Origin: Pseudomonas reactans
GTDB lineage: Bacteria; Pseudomonadota; Gammaproteobacteria; Pseudomonadales; Pseudomonadaceae
DNA: 64,000 nt
NCBI RefSeq assembly: GCF_013385825.1
Contig: NZ_JACAPG010000014.1
Span: 124,001-188,000, forward strand
Direction: 5' to 3'
Below the pieces are notes generated by a model. That model did not search any database and was not told the DNA's origin. It saw nothing but the letters and a program-made list of their open reading frames with translations. Numbering within the stretch: the stretch's first letter is position 1; the number at the start of each line of letters is the position of its first letter. The position numbers and the translations under genes are program-made. Positions 26,747 through 35,343 of the stretch are shown piece after piece.

Positions 26747-27330
26747 ACGTCACCGCCACAAGCTTTGTTTTGTTGGGCGACGGCATCTTGGTGAGTTGAT
26801 TGAAAATAAAGAGCCGCTTTTTCGGCGTCTTTCGGACACATTTTTATCTTCGGGCTTTCTCCGATCACTAGTCGGCGGGTCTGGGCCTCAGTGGTCGAAT
26901 TATTCACTTCAGTCGCGGCCATTTCTGTTGCTGCTGGGTTCAGCAAAGCTGCCATGGCGAGCGCTTGGTCGCGGAGGGTAAGTGAGTCGCGCTCTAGCTT
27001 TTTACCGGTGCGAAACGCACTGAAGGTTTCCGCCGCAATCCGCAGTTTGTCGGCAATGTCCAGCAGCGTCTGGCGGGCCGGCTCCCCCAGCTTCGATGCA
27101 TCCAATGCCTGTTTGTAGTGGTCAAACAGTTGCTTGTGGTGAGTCTGGGCTTGCTCAAGCATTAGTTCCAGGTTCCGGATGGCGCCTGAGCTATCTGATT
27201 GCTGAATAGCCTTGCCTTCATCCATGCCTTCGATGCGTCCATCAATCAGGCCTCCCCGATAGCCGACCCAATAGAGGATCGCTGCTGCGAAAATGATGCT
27301 GATCAATGCGCAGATTTGAATTGTTGTCAT
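26743..27330 (-). CDS. Membrane-anchored coiled-coil phage protein
   Basis: A 195-residue protein with one N-terminal membrane helix (about 5-23, ISIIFAAAILYWVGY). A long helical, coiled-coil-like stretch to about 140 and a polar tail follow. The single anchor and coiled-coil are like many phage early proteins of unknown role. It is part of the leftward operon, coupled downstream by overlap, with a 48-base gap upstream to the PrtN-like gene. Confidence 0.6.
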   Translation of the reverse strand: MTTIQICALISIIFAAAILYWVGYRGGLIDGRIEGMDEGKAIQQSDSSGAIRNLELMLEQAQTHHKQLFDHYKQALDASKLGEPARQTLLDIADKLRIAAETFSAFRTGKKLERDSLTLRDQALAMAALLNPAATEMAATEVNNSTTEAQTRRLVIGESPKIKMCPKDAEKAALYFQSTHQDAVAQQNKACGGDV

Positions 27331-27378
27331 GTGGTGTGCTCCTGGCTGTTTCGTTGGCTGGTGGTGGCAGCCGTTTGG

Positions 27379-27705
27379 TTACTGGTCTTGCTCGGTTAAA
27401 TCGTTTGGAGGCCTCGGCATGTCCTCGTCTGCCTTGTAGGCCCGGATGTCGATCAGTGCCGCAACGTGCTTGATGTGGGCATACCGCAACGCCTTCACAC
27501 TGTGGTCCAGTGTGGTCACTGGCAGTTGAATCCGGCCGCTGTTGATCGCCTCGGTGAAGTTTTTTTCGTTGAGGTTCTTGAAGTAGTGCGCGCGCAGCTT
27601 TTCCAGGGGGATAAGCACGTCCCCGAAAAGTTGGTGCAGCATCTCGACGGTCGCGCTATCCGGTGCGGGTTGCAGTCGTAGCGGTGTTTGGCTGGTGTTG
27701 CTCAT
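27379..27705 (-). CDS. PrtN-like (pyocin activator family) protein
   Basis: A 108-residue protein matching the PrtN family pattern (HYFKNLNEKNFTEAI, then IQLPVTTLDHS, then KHVAALIDIRAY). PrtN activates pyocin genes in P. aeruginosa, but many phage members of unknown role exist. AGGAGG stands 9 bases before the ATG at 27705; the in-frame extension upstream is not needed. Within the early leftward operon it may act as a DNA-binding regulator. Confidence 0.78.
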   Translation of the reverse strand: MSNTSQTPLRLQPAPDSATVEMLHQLFGDVLIPLEKLRAHYFKNLNEKNFTEAINSGRIQLPVTTLDHSVKALRYAHIKHVAALIDIRAYKADEDMPRPPNDLTEQDQ

Positions 27706-27871
27706 GTGCAGCGGCCTCCTTGCGTTTGAGTCGTGAAGGGTGGTTCCAGGCAATCAGGCAATGGCGTTTGGTCAGCTCCCGCAGGTGCTCCGGCACTTCG
27801 AGGAGCGCAGCGTTGCGCTCCTCGCGTGTGTGCATGGCGACGATCTGGCGGGCGTACTCCCTAGGCCACAT
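27656..27871 (-). CDS. Small overlapping phage early protein
   Basis: A 71-residue basic protein beginning MWPREYARQIV, with a helical centre (REERNAALLEVPEHLRELTK) and a Lys/Ala-rich tail. The start overlaps the stop of the KilAC-like gene, and its end overlaps the PrtN-like gene by 50 bases in another frame. The tight overlaps argue that it is translated; no family recognised. Part of a longer open frame whose upstream part is out of frame with the KilAC-like gene. Confidence 0.5.
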   Translation of the reverse strand: MWPREYARQIVAMHTREERNAALLEVPEHLRELTKRHCLIAWNHPSRLKRKEAAAHEQHQPNTATTATRTG

Positions 27872-28145
27872 CACGGTTGTCTGCCGGGATGTCTGGCAGT
27901 TCGAGGCCCAACTGTTCGGCGAGCCAGCGGATGCCGGCTTGGCGGATCTTGGTGGACTGGCTGTACTGCATACCGGAGGTTTCGTGGTACCAGTTGCCAT
28001 CCTTGACTCGCAGGTACTCGCGGTCCCGCACTGGGAAGGCCGGTAGGTTGCGGTCGTTGAGCAGGCCCTTTTGACGCATGAGCCCGATCAGCTTCGGGCG
28101 AGTGAGGCCAAAGTACTTGGCGGCTTTTGCCAGGCTACGTTCCAT
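27861..28145 (-). CDS. KilAC-like phage antirepressor-family protein
   Basis: A 94-residue protein with helix-turn-helix-like opening (AAKYFGLTRPKLIGLMRQKG) and the YLRVKDGNWYH, RQAGIRWLAEQLG layout seen in phage antirepressor C-terminal (KilAC) proteins. It is close to the early promoter of the leftward operon. It may interfere with the lysogenic repressor; this is inferred from the family. Confidence 0.65.
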   Translation of the reverse strand: MERSLAKAAKYFGLTRPKLIGLMRQKGLLNDRNLPAFPVRDREYLRVKDGNWYHETSGMQYSQSTKIRQAGIRWLAEQLGLELPDIPADNRDVA

Positions 28146-28154
28146 CTCGGCCTC

Positions 28155-28736
28155 CTAGGCTGCATGCGCGGTGGGTGTCGCCACGGCAGCCAGATGGGTG
28201 ATGGACTCGGCCACCATGGAGTAGATCTCCACGTCGCTGCCGTACACCGTGAAGCACTTGGTACGCGGCTTTCTGACGCCGATGCTAATGATGGTGGTGA
28301 TGCCAGCGCGGGTTTTGCTGCGGTGTATTGCCAAGTTGATCGGTTGCTCGAAGCCCATATCGAGACTGAGAGCGCCGCCGGTTTGCACCAGGTCGAATAC
28401 CTGCTGCTTGTGTTCAGCCTCGAACACGCCGTACCGGCGGTCTGCGTGCGGCAGGGACGATGGATCGGCTGGGGTGGTTGGCCCGTTGACGATCTCCTCA
28501 ATGAAGTCCGCAAGCTTTAGATGCATCTTCTTGGTGTTGGTCAGGGTCAGCGTGTGGCGTTCACTTCCCAGCTCAACGGTGAAGTGCGTGTCGACTTTTC
28601 GGCGCTCAACGTTCAGGCGAAAGGCCAGGGCCTCACGCTGCGTTTCGGCGCGCAAGAGGTGGTTAAAGGTCTTGGTCAGGCTGACTTGGGCCTTGAGCAG
28701 GGTCAGGGTGCGGTTGTCGAGTTTGTACTTTTTCAT
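28155..28736 (-). CDS. Hypothetical phage early protein
   Basis: A 193-residue protein with alternating strands and helices and no recognised family. It is the second gene of the leftward operon: its ATG overlaps the stop of the 58-residue gene before it (ATGA at 28736-28733). GC content equals that of the other early genes. Confidence 0.6.
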   Translation of the reverse strand: MKKYKLDNRTLTLLKAQVSLTKTFNHLLRAETQREALAFRLNVERRKVDTHFTVELGSERHTLTLTNTKKMHLKLADFIEEIVNGPTTPADPSSLPHADRRYGVFEAEHKQQVFDLVQTGGALSLDMGFEQPINLAIHRSKTRAGITTIISIGVRKPRTKCFTVYGSDVEIYSMVAESITHLAAVATPTAHAA

Positions 28737-28909
28737 GCCGCGTGCCCTCCACCGTTTGGATCGAATGGGGCAGGCGCGGGGAGTCGTTTCAGCTTGGGTT
28801 TAAACGCGATGAAGGTGCATCCGCAATTTTGCGCTAGGCGGCGAATTTCGAAGATGCGGAAGGGGTTTGCAGCGGCCGGGTGGACGTGCAGGGTGGCTGT
28901 GGTGTGCAT
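28733..28909 (-). CDS. First small gene of the leftward early operon
   Basis: A 58-residue protein (MHTTATLHVHPAAANPF..., ending PNGGGHAA). GAGG lies 8 bases before the ATG at 28909, and the stop overlaps the next start as ATGA. It lies directly downstream of the OL-like operator pair. Two Cys at about residues 29 and 31 (NCGCTF) and several His suggest possible metal binding, but no family is recognised. Confidence 0.6.
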   Translation of the reverse strand: MHTTATLHVHPAAANPFRIFEIRRLAQNCGCTFIAFKPKLKRLPAPAPFDPNGGGHAA

Positions 28910-28947
28910 GGTGTTGCCTCGCTCTGTGGTGGAAGAGTGAGGCGATG

Positions 28948-28997
28948 TTAACCTTGTAGGTTTATTTCTGCATCAAAAAAATAACCTTTCGGGTATT
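28948..28997. promoter_or_regulatory. Operator pair (OL-like) for the phage repressor
   Basis: Two 17-base imperfect palindromes: TTAACCTTGTAGGTTTA (28948-28964) and ATAACCTTTCGGGTATT (28981-28997), with centres 33 bases apart. They share the AACCT-NNN-RGGT core with the three sites beside the repressor gene. They lie just upstream of the leftward early operon. Confidence 0.75.
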
Positions 28998-29007
28998 TTT
29001 ATCTGGC

Positions 29008-30681
29008 TTAAGCTGCGATCCCTTTTCTTTTTGGATCTGTGAGCCATAGCTTTATATCGCGCATAAACTCCCATACGTCCGTGTCACTAGGTTTCACATA
29101 GTCAGGATGTTTGGGGTCTTCGCCCATGCGCTCGAACATATCGATCAACCAGCTAGGTCCATGCCCAGAAACACAAAGCGGTTTTAGCCATGATTCTAGC
29201 TCTCCGATAGGTACTGTAAACACTCCATACTGATTCAATTGTGTTAATAAATTTTGAGCTGCCTCACACTCATCTTTCGGTAGTATATATATTCCGCCAT
29301 CTGTCTTCATGTTCTTTTTCGTAGCGTTTAGTGCGGTATTTATTGCTGTTCGTGCACTTGCCATATGGTTGTGAGCTAGCTCTGGTATATTTGCACTTGC
29401 TAGGAAGTTTGACCAGTTCTTGCCTCCTTCTTTCAGTACGTCCACGTCTACTATCGCGACAGCTGGTATTCCCAGCTTTCTAAGTGGCTTTATTATAGTT
29501 GGGATTGTCTGTTTGTTCTGTGCATGAATAAATAGGCAGTTTGGTATGCCCCATTCCGGCTTGAATTGAAGAAGGCGCTCATTAATCTCTTGGTAAAATG
29601 CTCGATCCGCGTCTGATTCGGTAACCACGACGAACTCGTAGAATAACCCACTAAGTACACCCGTTGATCGAAGTAATGGGTGGCGCATTAGTTCAAGTAA
29701 TTCGGTGCTAGGTAGTAATCTTGAGGTGGCAGTGGCGTCTCTATATGTCAGTCGGATAATATTAATTGGTGTGCCGGACTGAATACACCCCATTACAAAG
29801 GCAGGGCTATGAGTGGAGACAAAAACATTTTTTCCTGATTTTGATGCAGCTCTCGACATCTCCATTCCAAGCTTTGAAGCCAGAGAAGGGTGGAGGAAGG
29901 CTTCAGGTTCGTCGACAAGTAAGACCTTTGGATCACCGGCTATCAGCTCAGTGATGATCCCTGTAAACGCCTTAACACCATCGCTAGCCTCAGAAATTAG
30001 CCCTGCATTACCGTAAAACTCGAAGGCGTCAGCGCTTAGGCTTCGCTCCGCTTCCTCGGACGGTGGGGGGATGTCAGATAACCGGATCTTAAAAGTACCC
30101 ATGTCCGTTGGGTCAATCACAAAATATGTTTCAAATGCTTCGAATATGATTCGACGTACTTCTTTTCTCTTTGCGTCGTCTTTAAAAAGAATAGTAAAGC
30201 TGTTGTGTGAGTGTTCTAACAAATTTCCCGCACACTGAGGGTTGCATAAGTTAATGCGATTGCTACCGTCTAGAATAGTTGTTCGGTGAAATAAGTAATG
30301 ATTGCAGTAAATTGACTGATAAGTCTGAGGGTCTTTAATTGCTTCGAAGAATGAAGCCCATGGCATTGTTGCGCTTCCGTTCTTTTGCCTAATGTTTATA
30401 TGGTCATGACCTTGAGGGGCAGGGTTGCTTGGATTGGTAATCAGTACTTCATTTATTATTTTTAAAGCGTCTTCAGGGGTTGAGCGCTTGATGAGAGCAT
30501 TTTTAAGAATTATATAGTGCGGAAGAATTCCCGAGTTGCAAAATTGTGAGATTTCGGAAAGGAGTTTGCTTTTTCCGGAGTTGTTCGGGCCTACAAAAAC
30601 AGTGACGGGTGTAGCAACTATTGGTTCAGATGCGTTAACTGGAGTTCGGCCAGAGTGAAGCTGAAAAGATTCTATGATCAC
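29008..30681 (-). CDS. OLD-like AAA ATPase with TOPRIM-type domain
   Basis: A 557-residue protein. Walker A GPNNSGKS is at residues 31-38, the ABC-type Walker B LLVDEPEAFLHP near 257, and STHSP follows it. The C-terminal half has a TOPRIM-like pair, VTESDADR near 350 and VDVDV near 408. This is the architecture of OLD-family nucleases, several of which stop other phages. The GTG at 30681 is chosen because AAGAAGGGA lies just upstream; a GTG eight codons earlier has no ribosome site. It lies 33 bases behind the repressor gene on the same strand, so it is probably expressed in the lysogen. It is AT-rich compared with the flanking phage genes, which fits a cargo gene. Confidence 0.82.
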   Translation of the reverse strand: MIIESFQLHSGRTPVNASEPIVATPVTVFVGPNNSGKSKLLSEISQFCNSGILPHYIILKNALIKRSTPEDALKIINEVLITNPSNPAPQGHDHINIRQKNGSATMPWASFFEAIKDPQTYQSIYCNHYLFHRTTILDGSNRINLCNPQCAGNLLEHSHNSFTILFKDDAKRKEVRRIIFEAFETYFVIDPTDMGTFKIRLSDIPPPSEEAERSLSADAFEFYGNAGLISEASDGVKAFTGIITELIAGDPKVLLVDEPEAFLHPSLASKLGMEMSRAASKSGKNVFVSTHSPAFVMGCIQSGTPINIIRLTYRDATATSRLLPSTELLELMRHPLLRSTGVLSGLFYEFVVVTESDADRAFYQEINERLLQFKPEWGIPNCLFIHAQNKQTIPTIIKPLRKLGIPAVAIVDVDVLKEGGKNWSNFLASANIPELAHNHMASARTAINTALNATKKNMKTDGGIYILPKDECEAAQNLLTQLNQYGVFTVPIGELESWLKPLCVSGHGPSWLIDMFERMGEDPKHPDYVKPSDTDVWEFMRDIKLWLTDPKRKGIAA

Positions 30682-30714
30682 AACGAGTCCCTTCTTAGTA
30701 AACACAAGAAATAT

Positions 30715-31362
30715 TTATAAATCTGAGATTTTCCACCTAGCTCTGCCGCAAATGCTCCATTCTTCGGTCATACGAATGATTCGCTCTGGCCAGTCAGGAT
30801 TTAGCGCGTATAAAAACTGTTCTGATCCTTCTTGTCTCAATTGTTTGAGCGTTGCAGATTGATCGCTCGTCCTTTTTGCCGCTACAAAATGCCCTGGCAA
30901 AGCTTCCAGGGACGGGTCAATCACAATCTTGTCACCCTCAAAAAATTTGGGCTCCATGCTCATACCTTCGACACGCAGGATGAATGCTCGTGGTCCTACA
31001 GGTCCAGGCGCATCTATCCACTCCTCAGCATCTCTTGGGTCAAATACAGTATCTGGTTCACACCATGCTCCTGCGGCAATTGACCCTATTACGGGCAGCT
31101 TCCTACCGGTGTGACTCAAAACTGTAGCGTTAGTGAACTCGCCGATCCCGTAGGGCATATCCAAATAGCCACTATGTAAGCCTAAAGCTTTTTCAACCTC
31201 TCTTGCGATCTGGTCGCCTATGCCTTTCGTAGGGTTTTTTCCGCCAAAAGCACTGACTTGAGCTGGTGCCTTCCCCAACAACTCGGCGATATCTGTGAGA
31301 CGAAGCTTTCTCTCCGTCAGTAATCTGCGGAAATTCTGGAGGCGGGTATCTGAAATTTTCAT
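30715..31362 (-). CDS. Phage repressor, LexA/S24 type (CI-like)
   Basis: A 215-residue repressor. An N-terminal helix-turn-helix (LTDIAELLGKAPAQVSAF, about 22-39) is followed by an S24 peptidase domain with Ala97-Gly98 as the self-cleavage site, Ser135 (EGMSMEP) and Lys163 (VAAKR) as catalytic dyad. RecA-stimulated self-cleavage would induce the prophage after DNA damage. It is divergent from the Cro-like gene, with three operators in the shared gap. Confidence 0.92.
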   Translation of the reverse strand: MKISDTRLQNFRRLLTERKLRLTDIAELLGKAPAQVSAFGGKNPTKGIGDQIAREVEKALGLHSGYLDMPYGIGEFTNATVLSHTGRKLPVIGSIAAGAWCEPDTVFDPRDAEEWIDAPGPVGPRAFILRVEGMSMEPKFFEGDKIVIDPSLEALPGHFVAAKRTSDQSATLKQLRQEGSEQFLYALNPDWPERIIRMTEEWSICGRARWKISDL

Positions 31363-31380
31363 TTTTCGATTCTGGATCGA

Positions 31381-31437
31381 TTAACCTTGAAGGTGAATGC
31401 CCTTGTGGGTATTGCAAAAAATAACCTTAAGGGTTAA
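31381..31437. promoter_or_regulatory. Operator cluster (OR-like) between repressor and Cro-like genes
   Basis: Three 17-base sites: TTAACCTTGAAGGTGAA (31381-31397), ATGCCCTTGTGGGTATT (31397-31413) and ATAACCTTAAGGGTTAA (31421-31437). Centres are 16 and 24 bases apart. All share the palindromic core of the 28.95-kb pair, as expected for a lambda-like genetic switch. Confidence 0.8.
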
Positions 31438-31440
31438 TTT
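31412..31440 (+). promoter_or_regulatory. Likely rightward early promoter (PR-like)
   Basis: TTGCAA (31412-31417), 17-base spacer, TAATTT (31435-31440). The spacer is almost wholly covered by the third operator, so repressor binding would block it. The Cro-like gene starts 20 bases downstream. Confidence 0.5.
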
Positions 31441-31460
31441 GCGTCTGAGAGGAATACGAC

Positions 31461-31694
31461 ATGAAACTGCGCGAATACATCAACGATATGGACACCAAAG
31501 CGCTCACGGCTTATGCCGACCGTTGCAGCATTGCCTTGAGCTATCTCCGCCTTCACGTTAAATACGCGAGCAAAGACCCCAGCGTTTCGCTGATTAAGGC
31601 ATTGGCTCGCGAAAGTGAAGGTTCTGTCTCGCTCGCTGAAGTTTTGGAGCATTTCGGTATTACGGAGGAGCCAGCGGTAGACAGAGCTGCTTAG
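31461..31694 (+). CDS. Cro-like DNA-binding protein
   Basis: A 77-residue protein with a compact helix-turn-helix of the Cro/YdaS kind (TAYADRCSIALSYLRLHV). It is the first gene to the right of the divergent repressor and has a GAGAGGAA ribosome site. By position it should compete with the repressor for the OR-like sites and favour lytic growth. Confidence 0.75.
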   Translation: MKLREYINDMDTKALTAYADRCSIALSYLRLHVKYASKDPSVSLIKALARESEGSVSLAEVLEHFGITEEPAVDRAA

Positions 31695-32022
31695 GAAGAA
31701 AAAAGGCGACCCAAAGGCCGCCCAGTTCCTCCCGGCACACACCACCACAGTGCTGTCGAGTCGCGACGAAGGTAGGTGGGCACACCACATGCAAACCACC
31801 TCTCTTTACCGCGCTGCCAAGACACGGATGTCTTGGGTTGCTGCCTTTTCCACCACAGATTAGGCAGCTGTTGCGCCAGAGGTGAGCAACGGATTGTTCG
31901 CCTCGGCACGGTGCCGGTTTTGATCCACAGATCTAGCCGGCGTTTGGGCCCTTTCAAGCCACGCGGCAAATGTAACACCACTGCATGTCGCGGGGCACTG
32001 GCAACTTAGTAGGATTAATGCC
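31695..32022 (+). other. Non-coding leader between cro-like and CII-like genes
   Basis: About 330 bases without a supported gene. It has a perfect 7-bp hairpin CAAGACA/TGTCTTG with loop CGGA at 31818-31835, and a GGCG/CGCC stem just after the Cro-like stop. The region is the right place for an antitermination (nut-like) site or small RNA, but no signature proves either. Confidence 0.4.
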
Positions 32023-32541
32023 ATGAGCCGAGTAGCTTTAAGCTGTGTTGATCGAGCGCAAAGGGAAGTACTGACGCTCGAATTAGCCTTGTATCACGCC
32101 GCACGGGACTATCCCGGCGGTGCCGCAGCAATCGCCGCCACCACCGGTCGGAATGCCACCACGTTGCAGCACAAGTTGTCTCCTACCCATCCCTCTCACA
32201 CCGTCAATGTCCAGGAGTTCGGCGAGATCCTCGAGCTGACAAAGGACCGTCGCATTCTCGATGCGGTGCACGGCCTTGTCGGCGACACGATTTGGCAGGA
32301 GCTGGCCGAGGCGTATACCAACGACATGCCTGAAACCCTCACCACGGGGATTGCGCAGTTCTTCCGGCAGGTTGCCGATCTGTCCGAGACCTGGGCCAAG
32401 CATATTGGCGATGGAAAGGTCGATGACGGTGAGCTGGCCGAGATTCGCCAGTTGGTATTTCGCGGTATCCAGGGATTGTTGGGGATGTACAACCGCGCCC
32501 GCTACGTCAACCAGACGACTCGCGGGGTGGAACGTGGCTGA
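32023..32541 (+). CDS. Phage regulatory CII-family protein
   Basis: A 172-residue protein of the phage CII/CP76 family: an N-terminal helix-turn-helix region (YHAARDYPGGAAAIAATTGR and HKLSPTHPSHTVNVQEF) and a helical C-terminal part. Family members regulate the lysis-lysogeny choice and early transcription. AGGA precedes the ATG. It overlaps the zinc-finger gene by eight bases. Confidence 0.75.
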   Translation: MSRVALSCVDRAQREVLTLELALYHAARDYPGGAAAIAATTGRNATTLQHKLSPTHPSHTVNVQEFGEILELTKDRRILDAVHGLVGDTIWQELAEAYTNDMPETLTTGIAQFFRQVADLSETWAKHIGDGKVDDGELAEIRQLVFRGIQGLLGMYNRARYVNQTTRGVERG

Positions 32542-32761
32542 TATCGCTGACTTTGCAAATGACCTGGTGCAGGAACGGATCGATCAAGCCTTGGCTGCAC
32601 GCCTGACGCTGATGTCCAGCACGGCACAGCACTCCCTGATGTTCTGTGATGAATGCGACGTACCTATTCCTGAGGCGCGCCGCTTGGCACAACCCGGTTG
32701 CACGCTCTGCATTGGGTGTAAAACTGCTGACGATCTGAGGGCTTCCCGTTATGCTCGATGA
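32534..32761 (+). CDS. TraR/DksA-type zinc-finger protein
   Basis: A 75-residue protein with a helical start and a four-Cys zinc finger (CDECDVPIPEAR, then CTLCIGC), as in phage TraR/DksA C4-type proteins that bind the secondary channel of RNA polymerase. GTG start at 32534 with GGGGTGG just upstream. It overlaps both neighbours, including the primase gene by 11 bases. Confidence 0.82.
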   Translation: MADIADFANDLVQERIDQALAARLTLMSSTAQHSLMFCDECDVPIPEARRLAQPGCTLCIGCKTADDLRASRYAR

Positions 32762-34967
32762 CGTGCTCAATCAGTTCGCAGACTACGGTCTCGAACCCGC
32801 TCAACCCCTCGTATTCGGCAAGCTCACCCGCTGCAAAACCACCCAGGATAAGGGCAAGGAAAAGAACGGCTGGTACGTCATCCACGAACACCGCACCGAA
32901 AAGAGCGAGATCCTGATCTTCGGTAGTTTCGGTGACTGGCGCTCTGGCGTTACCCAGAAGATCAAGGTCAAAACCGGACGCATGAGCCCCGAAGAGCGCG
33001 ATGTCATGCGTGCTCGGCAGGAAGACGCCAAACGCAAGGCCGCCGAGATCGCGGCCAACGCGTCCCGCCGAGCAGCCAACCGCGCCGCCGGCCTGTTCAA
33101 ACGCATGCCCGAAAAGGGCAAGAGCGCCTATCTGGATCGAAAGCAGATCGTTGGATTCAAGATTCGCTATGCGCCGCGTACCGGCGCTTTTTTAGTGCCC
33201 ATGTGCAACGTGCGCGACCAGATCGTCGGCTTGCAGGTGATCTTTCCTGCGAAGCAAGAGGACACCGGGCGCGACAAAGCGTATTGGCCTTACGGCATGT
33301 CGAAAGAAGGCGCCTTCCACCTGATCGGCCCACATCCTGAACCGGGCGAGCCGGTGTTGGTGTGTGAGGGCTACGCCACGGGCGCAAGCCTGCACATGGC
33401 GACTTCGCTCACCGTCGCCATCGCCTTCGACGCGGGCAACCTGCTGCCGGTCTCCAAGGCCATGCGCGAGCGTTTCCCCGGTTGCCCACTGATCATCTGT
33501 CGCGATGATGACTGGAAGACAAAACGCCCGAATGGCGACCCTTGGAACCCTGGCGAAGAAAAGGCCAACAACGCCGGCCTGGTTGTCGGCGGCCAGGTGG
33601 TTGCCCCTGTATTCTCCGGCGAGCGCGAGATCAAGTGGACCGACTTCAACGACCTGCACGTCGCCGAAGGTTTGGAAGCTGTCCGCCGCCAGGTGCTCGC
33701 GGTGGTCAAGCCTCCTGCAGCGGGTGGGTGGAAAGACCAGCTCGCCCGCACCGAAAACGGCTCCCTGATCGCGCACATGCAAAACGTCGAGCTGATCCTG
33801 GGTAACGATGAGCGCTGGGCCGGTGTCATCGGTTACAGCGTGTTCAGCTCCAAGATCGTGAAGCTGCGGTCTGCGCCCTTCGGCGGCGGTGCTGGCGATT
33901 GGGCCGATATCGACGACATGCGCGTGATGAAGTGGCTCGCCCAACAGTACAACTTGCGCGTGAAGGCGTCCCATGTGATCGAGGCGGTCAGCGTGGTTGC
34001 CCACGACCACGCCTTCCACCCGGTACGCGAGTACCTGGAGAAGCTGGAGTGGGACCGCGTACCGCGCATCGAAACCTGGCTCACTGATGTGTTGGGCGTA
34101 CACGCCAGCGAGTACTCGGCCAAGGTCGGCAAGCGCTGGCTGATCTCTGCGGTCGCACGGGTGATGCGCCCTGGCTGCAAGGCCGACTCGGTGATGATCC
34201 TCGAAGGCGGGCAGGGCGCAGGTAAGTCCACGGCCATGGGTGTCCTCGGCGGCGAGTGGTTCATGGACACGCCGTTTGCCCTCGGCGACAAGGACAGCTT
34301 CCAAGCGATTCGCGGCAAATGGATCGTCGAGCTGGGCGAGCTGGACAGCTTCAACAAGGCCGAAAGCACCAAGGCCAAGCAATTCTTCTCTGCATCGACC
34401 GACACCTACCGCGAGAGCTACGGCCGCAGAACGAATGACGTGCCACGCCAGTGTGTTTTCGTGGGCACCACCAACCAAGAGGAATACCTCAAAGACGCCA
34501 CGGGCAACCGCCGCTACTGGCCGGTGTTCTGCAACAAGGTCGACCTGGAGCAGCTGCGCGAGATCCGCGATCAGCTATGGGCCGAGGCGCTGTTCTGCTT
34601 CGAGGCCGGCGATATCTGGTGGGTGAACAAAGACGAATCCAAGATGTTCGCTGAGGCCCAAGACGAGCGCTTCGTGGTGGACGAATGGGAGGGGCCAATC
34701 CTGGCCTGGATGGAAGAGTCGCAGATCGGCGAGACCGCCACTGGCAACGAGATCCTCACCCAGGCGCTCAAGCTGGACTTCGGTCATTGGGGCAAGCCTG
34801 AGCAGATGCGTGTCGGGGCAATCATGCATCGGCTGGGTTGGCGCAAGCGGCGTATGCCGGCATTGCCGAAAAGCGGCGTGCGGCCATGGGCCTATGAAAA
34901 GCCTGCGGGCTGGGGGCGTGCGTCTGCGTTGGCGCAATCGGTGATCGAGGAGCCATGCTTTGATTAA
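32751..34967 (+). CDS. Phage primase/helicase, TOPRIM plus VapE-type ATPase
   Basis: A 738-residue replication protein. The N-terminal part has a primase-associated region and a TOPRIM-like segment (VLVCEGYATGASLHMA near residues 200-215, then ICRDDD near 247). The C-terminal part is a VapE/D5-like superfamily-3-type ATPase with Walker A EGGQGAGKST near 484-493 and a sensor segment GTTNQEEYLKDATGNRR. It should prime and unwind phage DNA. It follows the zinc-finger gene and overlaps the next gene by eight bases. Confidence 0.85.
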   Translation: MLDDVLNQFADYGLEPAQPLVFGKLTRCKTTQDKGKEKNGWYVIHEHRTEKSEILIFGSFGDWRSGVTQKIKVKTGRMSPEERDVMRARQEDAKRKAAEIAANASRRAANRAAGLFKRMPEKGKSAYLDRKQIVGFKIRYAPRTGAFLVPMCNVRDQIVGLQVIFPAKQEDTGRDKAYWPYGMSKEGAFHLIGPHPEPGEPVLVCEGYATGASLHMATSLTVAIAFDAGNLLPVSKAMRERFPGCPLIICRDDDWKTKRPNGDPWNPGEEKANNAGLVVGGQVVAPVFSGEREIKWTDFNDLHVAEGLEAVRRQVLAVVKPPAAGGWKDQLARTENGSLIAHMQNVELILGNDERWAGVIGYSVFSSKIVKLRSAPFGGGAGDWADIDDMRVMKWLAQQYNLRVKASHVIEAVSVVAHDHAFHPVREYLEKLEWDRVPRIETWLTDVLGVHASEYSAKVGKRWLISAVARVMRPGCKADSVMILEGGQGAGKSTAMGVLGGEWFMDTPFALGDKDSFQAIRGKWIVELGELDSFNKAESTKAKQFFSASTDTYRESYGRRTNDVPRQCVFVGTTNQEEYLKDATGNRRYWPVFCNKVDLEQLREIRDQLWAEALFCFEAGDIWWVNKDESKMFAEAQDERFVVDEWEGPILAWMEESQIGETATGNEILTQALKLDFGHWGKPEQMRVGAIMHRLGWRKRRMPALPKSGVRPWAYEKPAGWGRASALAQSVIEEPCFD

Positions 34968-35319
34968 AGAGATCGATGCGCGCCTACGGATGTGGGCAGA
35001 AGAGTTGCACAGCGACTTTACCAAGGGCGGGCTCGCTGGCGGCAACATGGTTGCCATGATGATGGAGAGCAATGGTCAGTTGATTCGCGGTCGGCGAGCG
35101 TTTCGTGCGCCGCTGGAGGGCTCGCTGGATATTGAGCTGATCGTAACCAAGCACCTAGACCCGCTACTGGTGAAGGTTGTGCGTGAGCACTACTGCAACC
35201 ACGACACCGACATGCGCTTGAAGTATGCCCATTGCGACTGTGGGCGAGACACCTACTACCAGCGTTTGCACGAAGCCCACCTGCATATCTACTACATGCT
35301 GATGGGGCAGGCTGCATGA
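34960..35319 (+). CDS. Antiterminator Q-like late regulator
   Basis: A 119-residue protein with His/Cys-containing C-terminal half (CNHDTDMRLKYAHCDCGR) and helix-turn-helix-like end, resembling phage antitermination (Q/RusA-position) proteins. Starts with TTG overlapping the primase end. Position at the end of the rightward early operon, before the holin and late genes, supports a role in turning on late transcription. The assignment is by position and weak resemblance. Confidence 0.5.
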   Translation: MIKEIDARLRMWAEELHSDFTKGGLAGGNMVAMMMESNGQLIRGRRAFRAPLEGSLDIELIVTKHLDPLLVKVVREHYCNHDTDMRLKYAHCDCGRDTYYQRLHEAHLHIYYMLMGQAA

Positions 35320-35343
35320 CCCTCGGCGTCACTCCGCGTGTCT

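Noticed and set aside
31691..31981. 96-codon minus-strand frame between cro-like and CII-like genes
   Set aside because: Composition (many Arg, Trp) looks like a chance frame in GC-rich DNA; no start signal, and it lies opposite the rightward early transcript.
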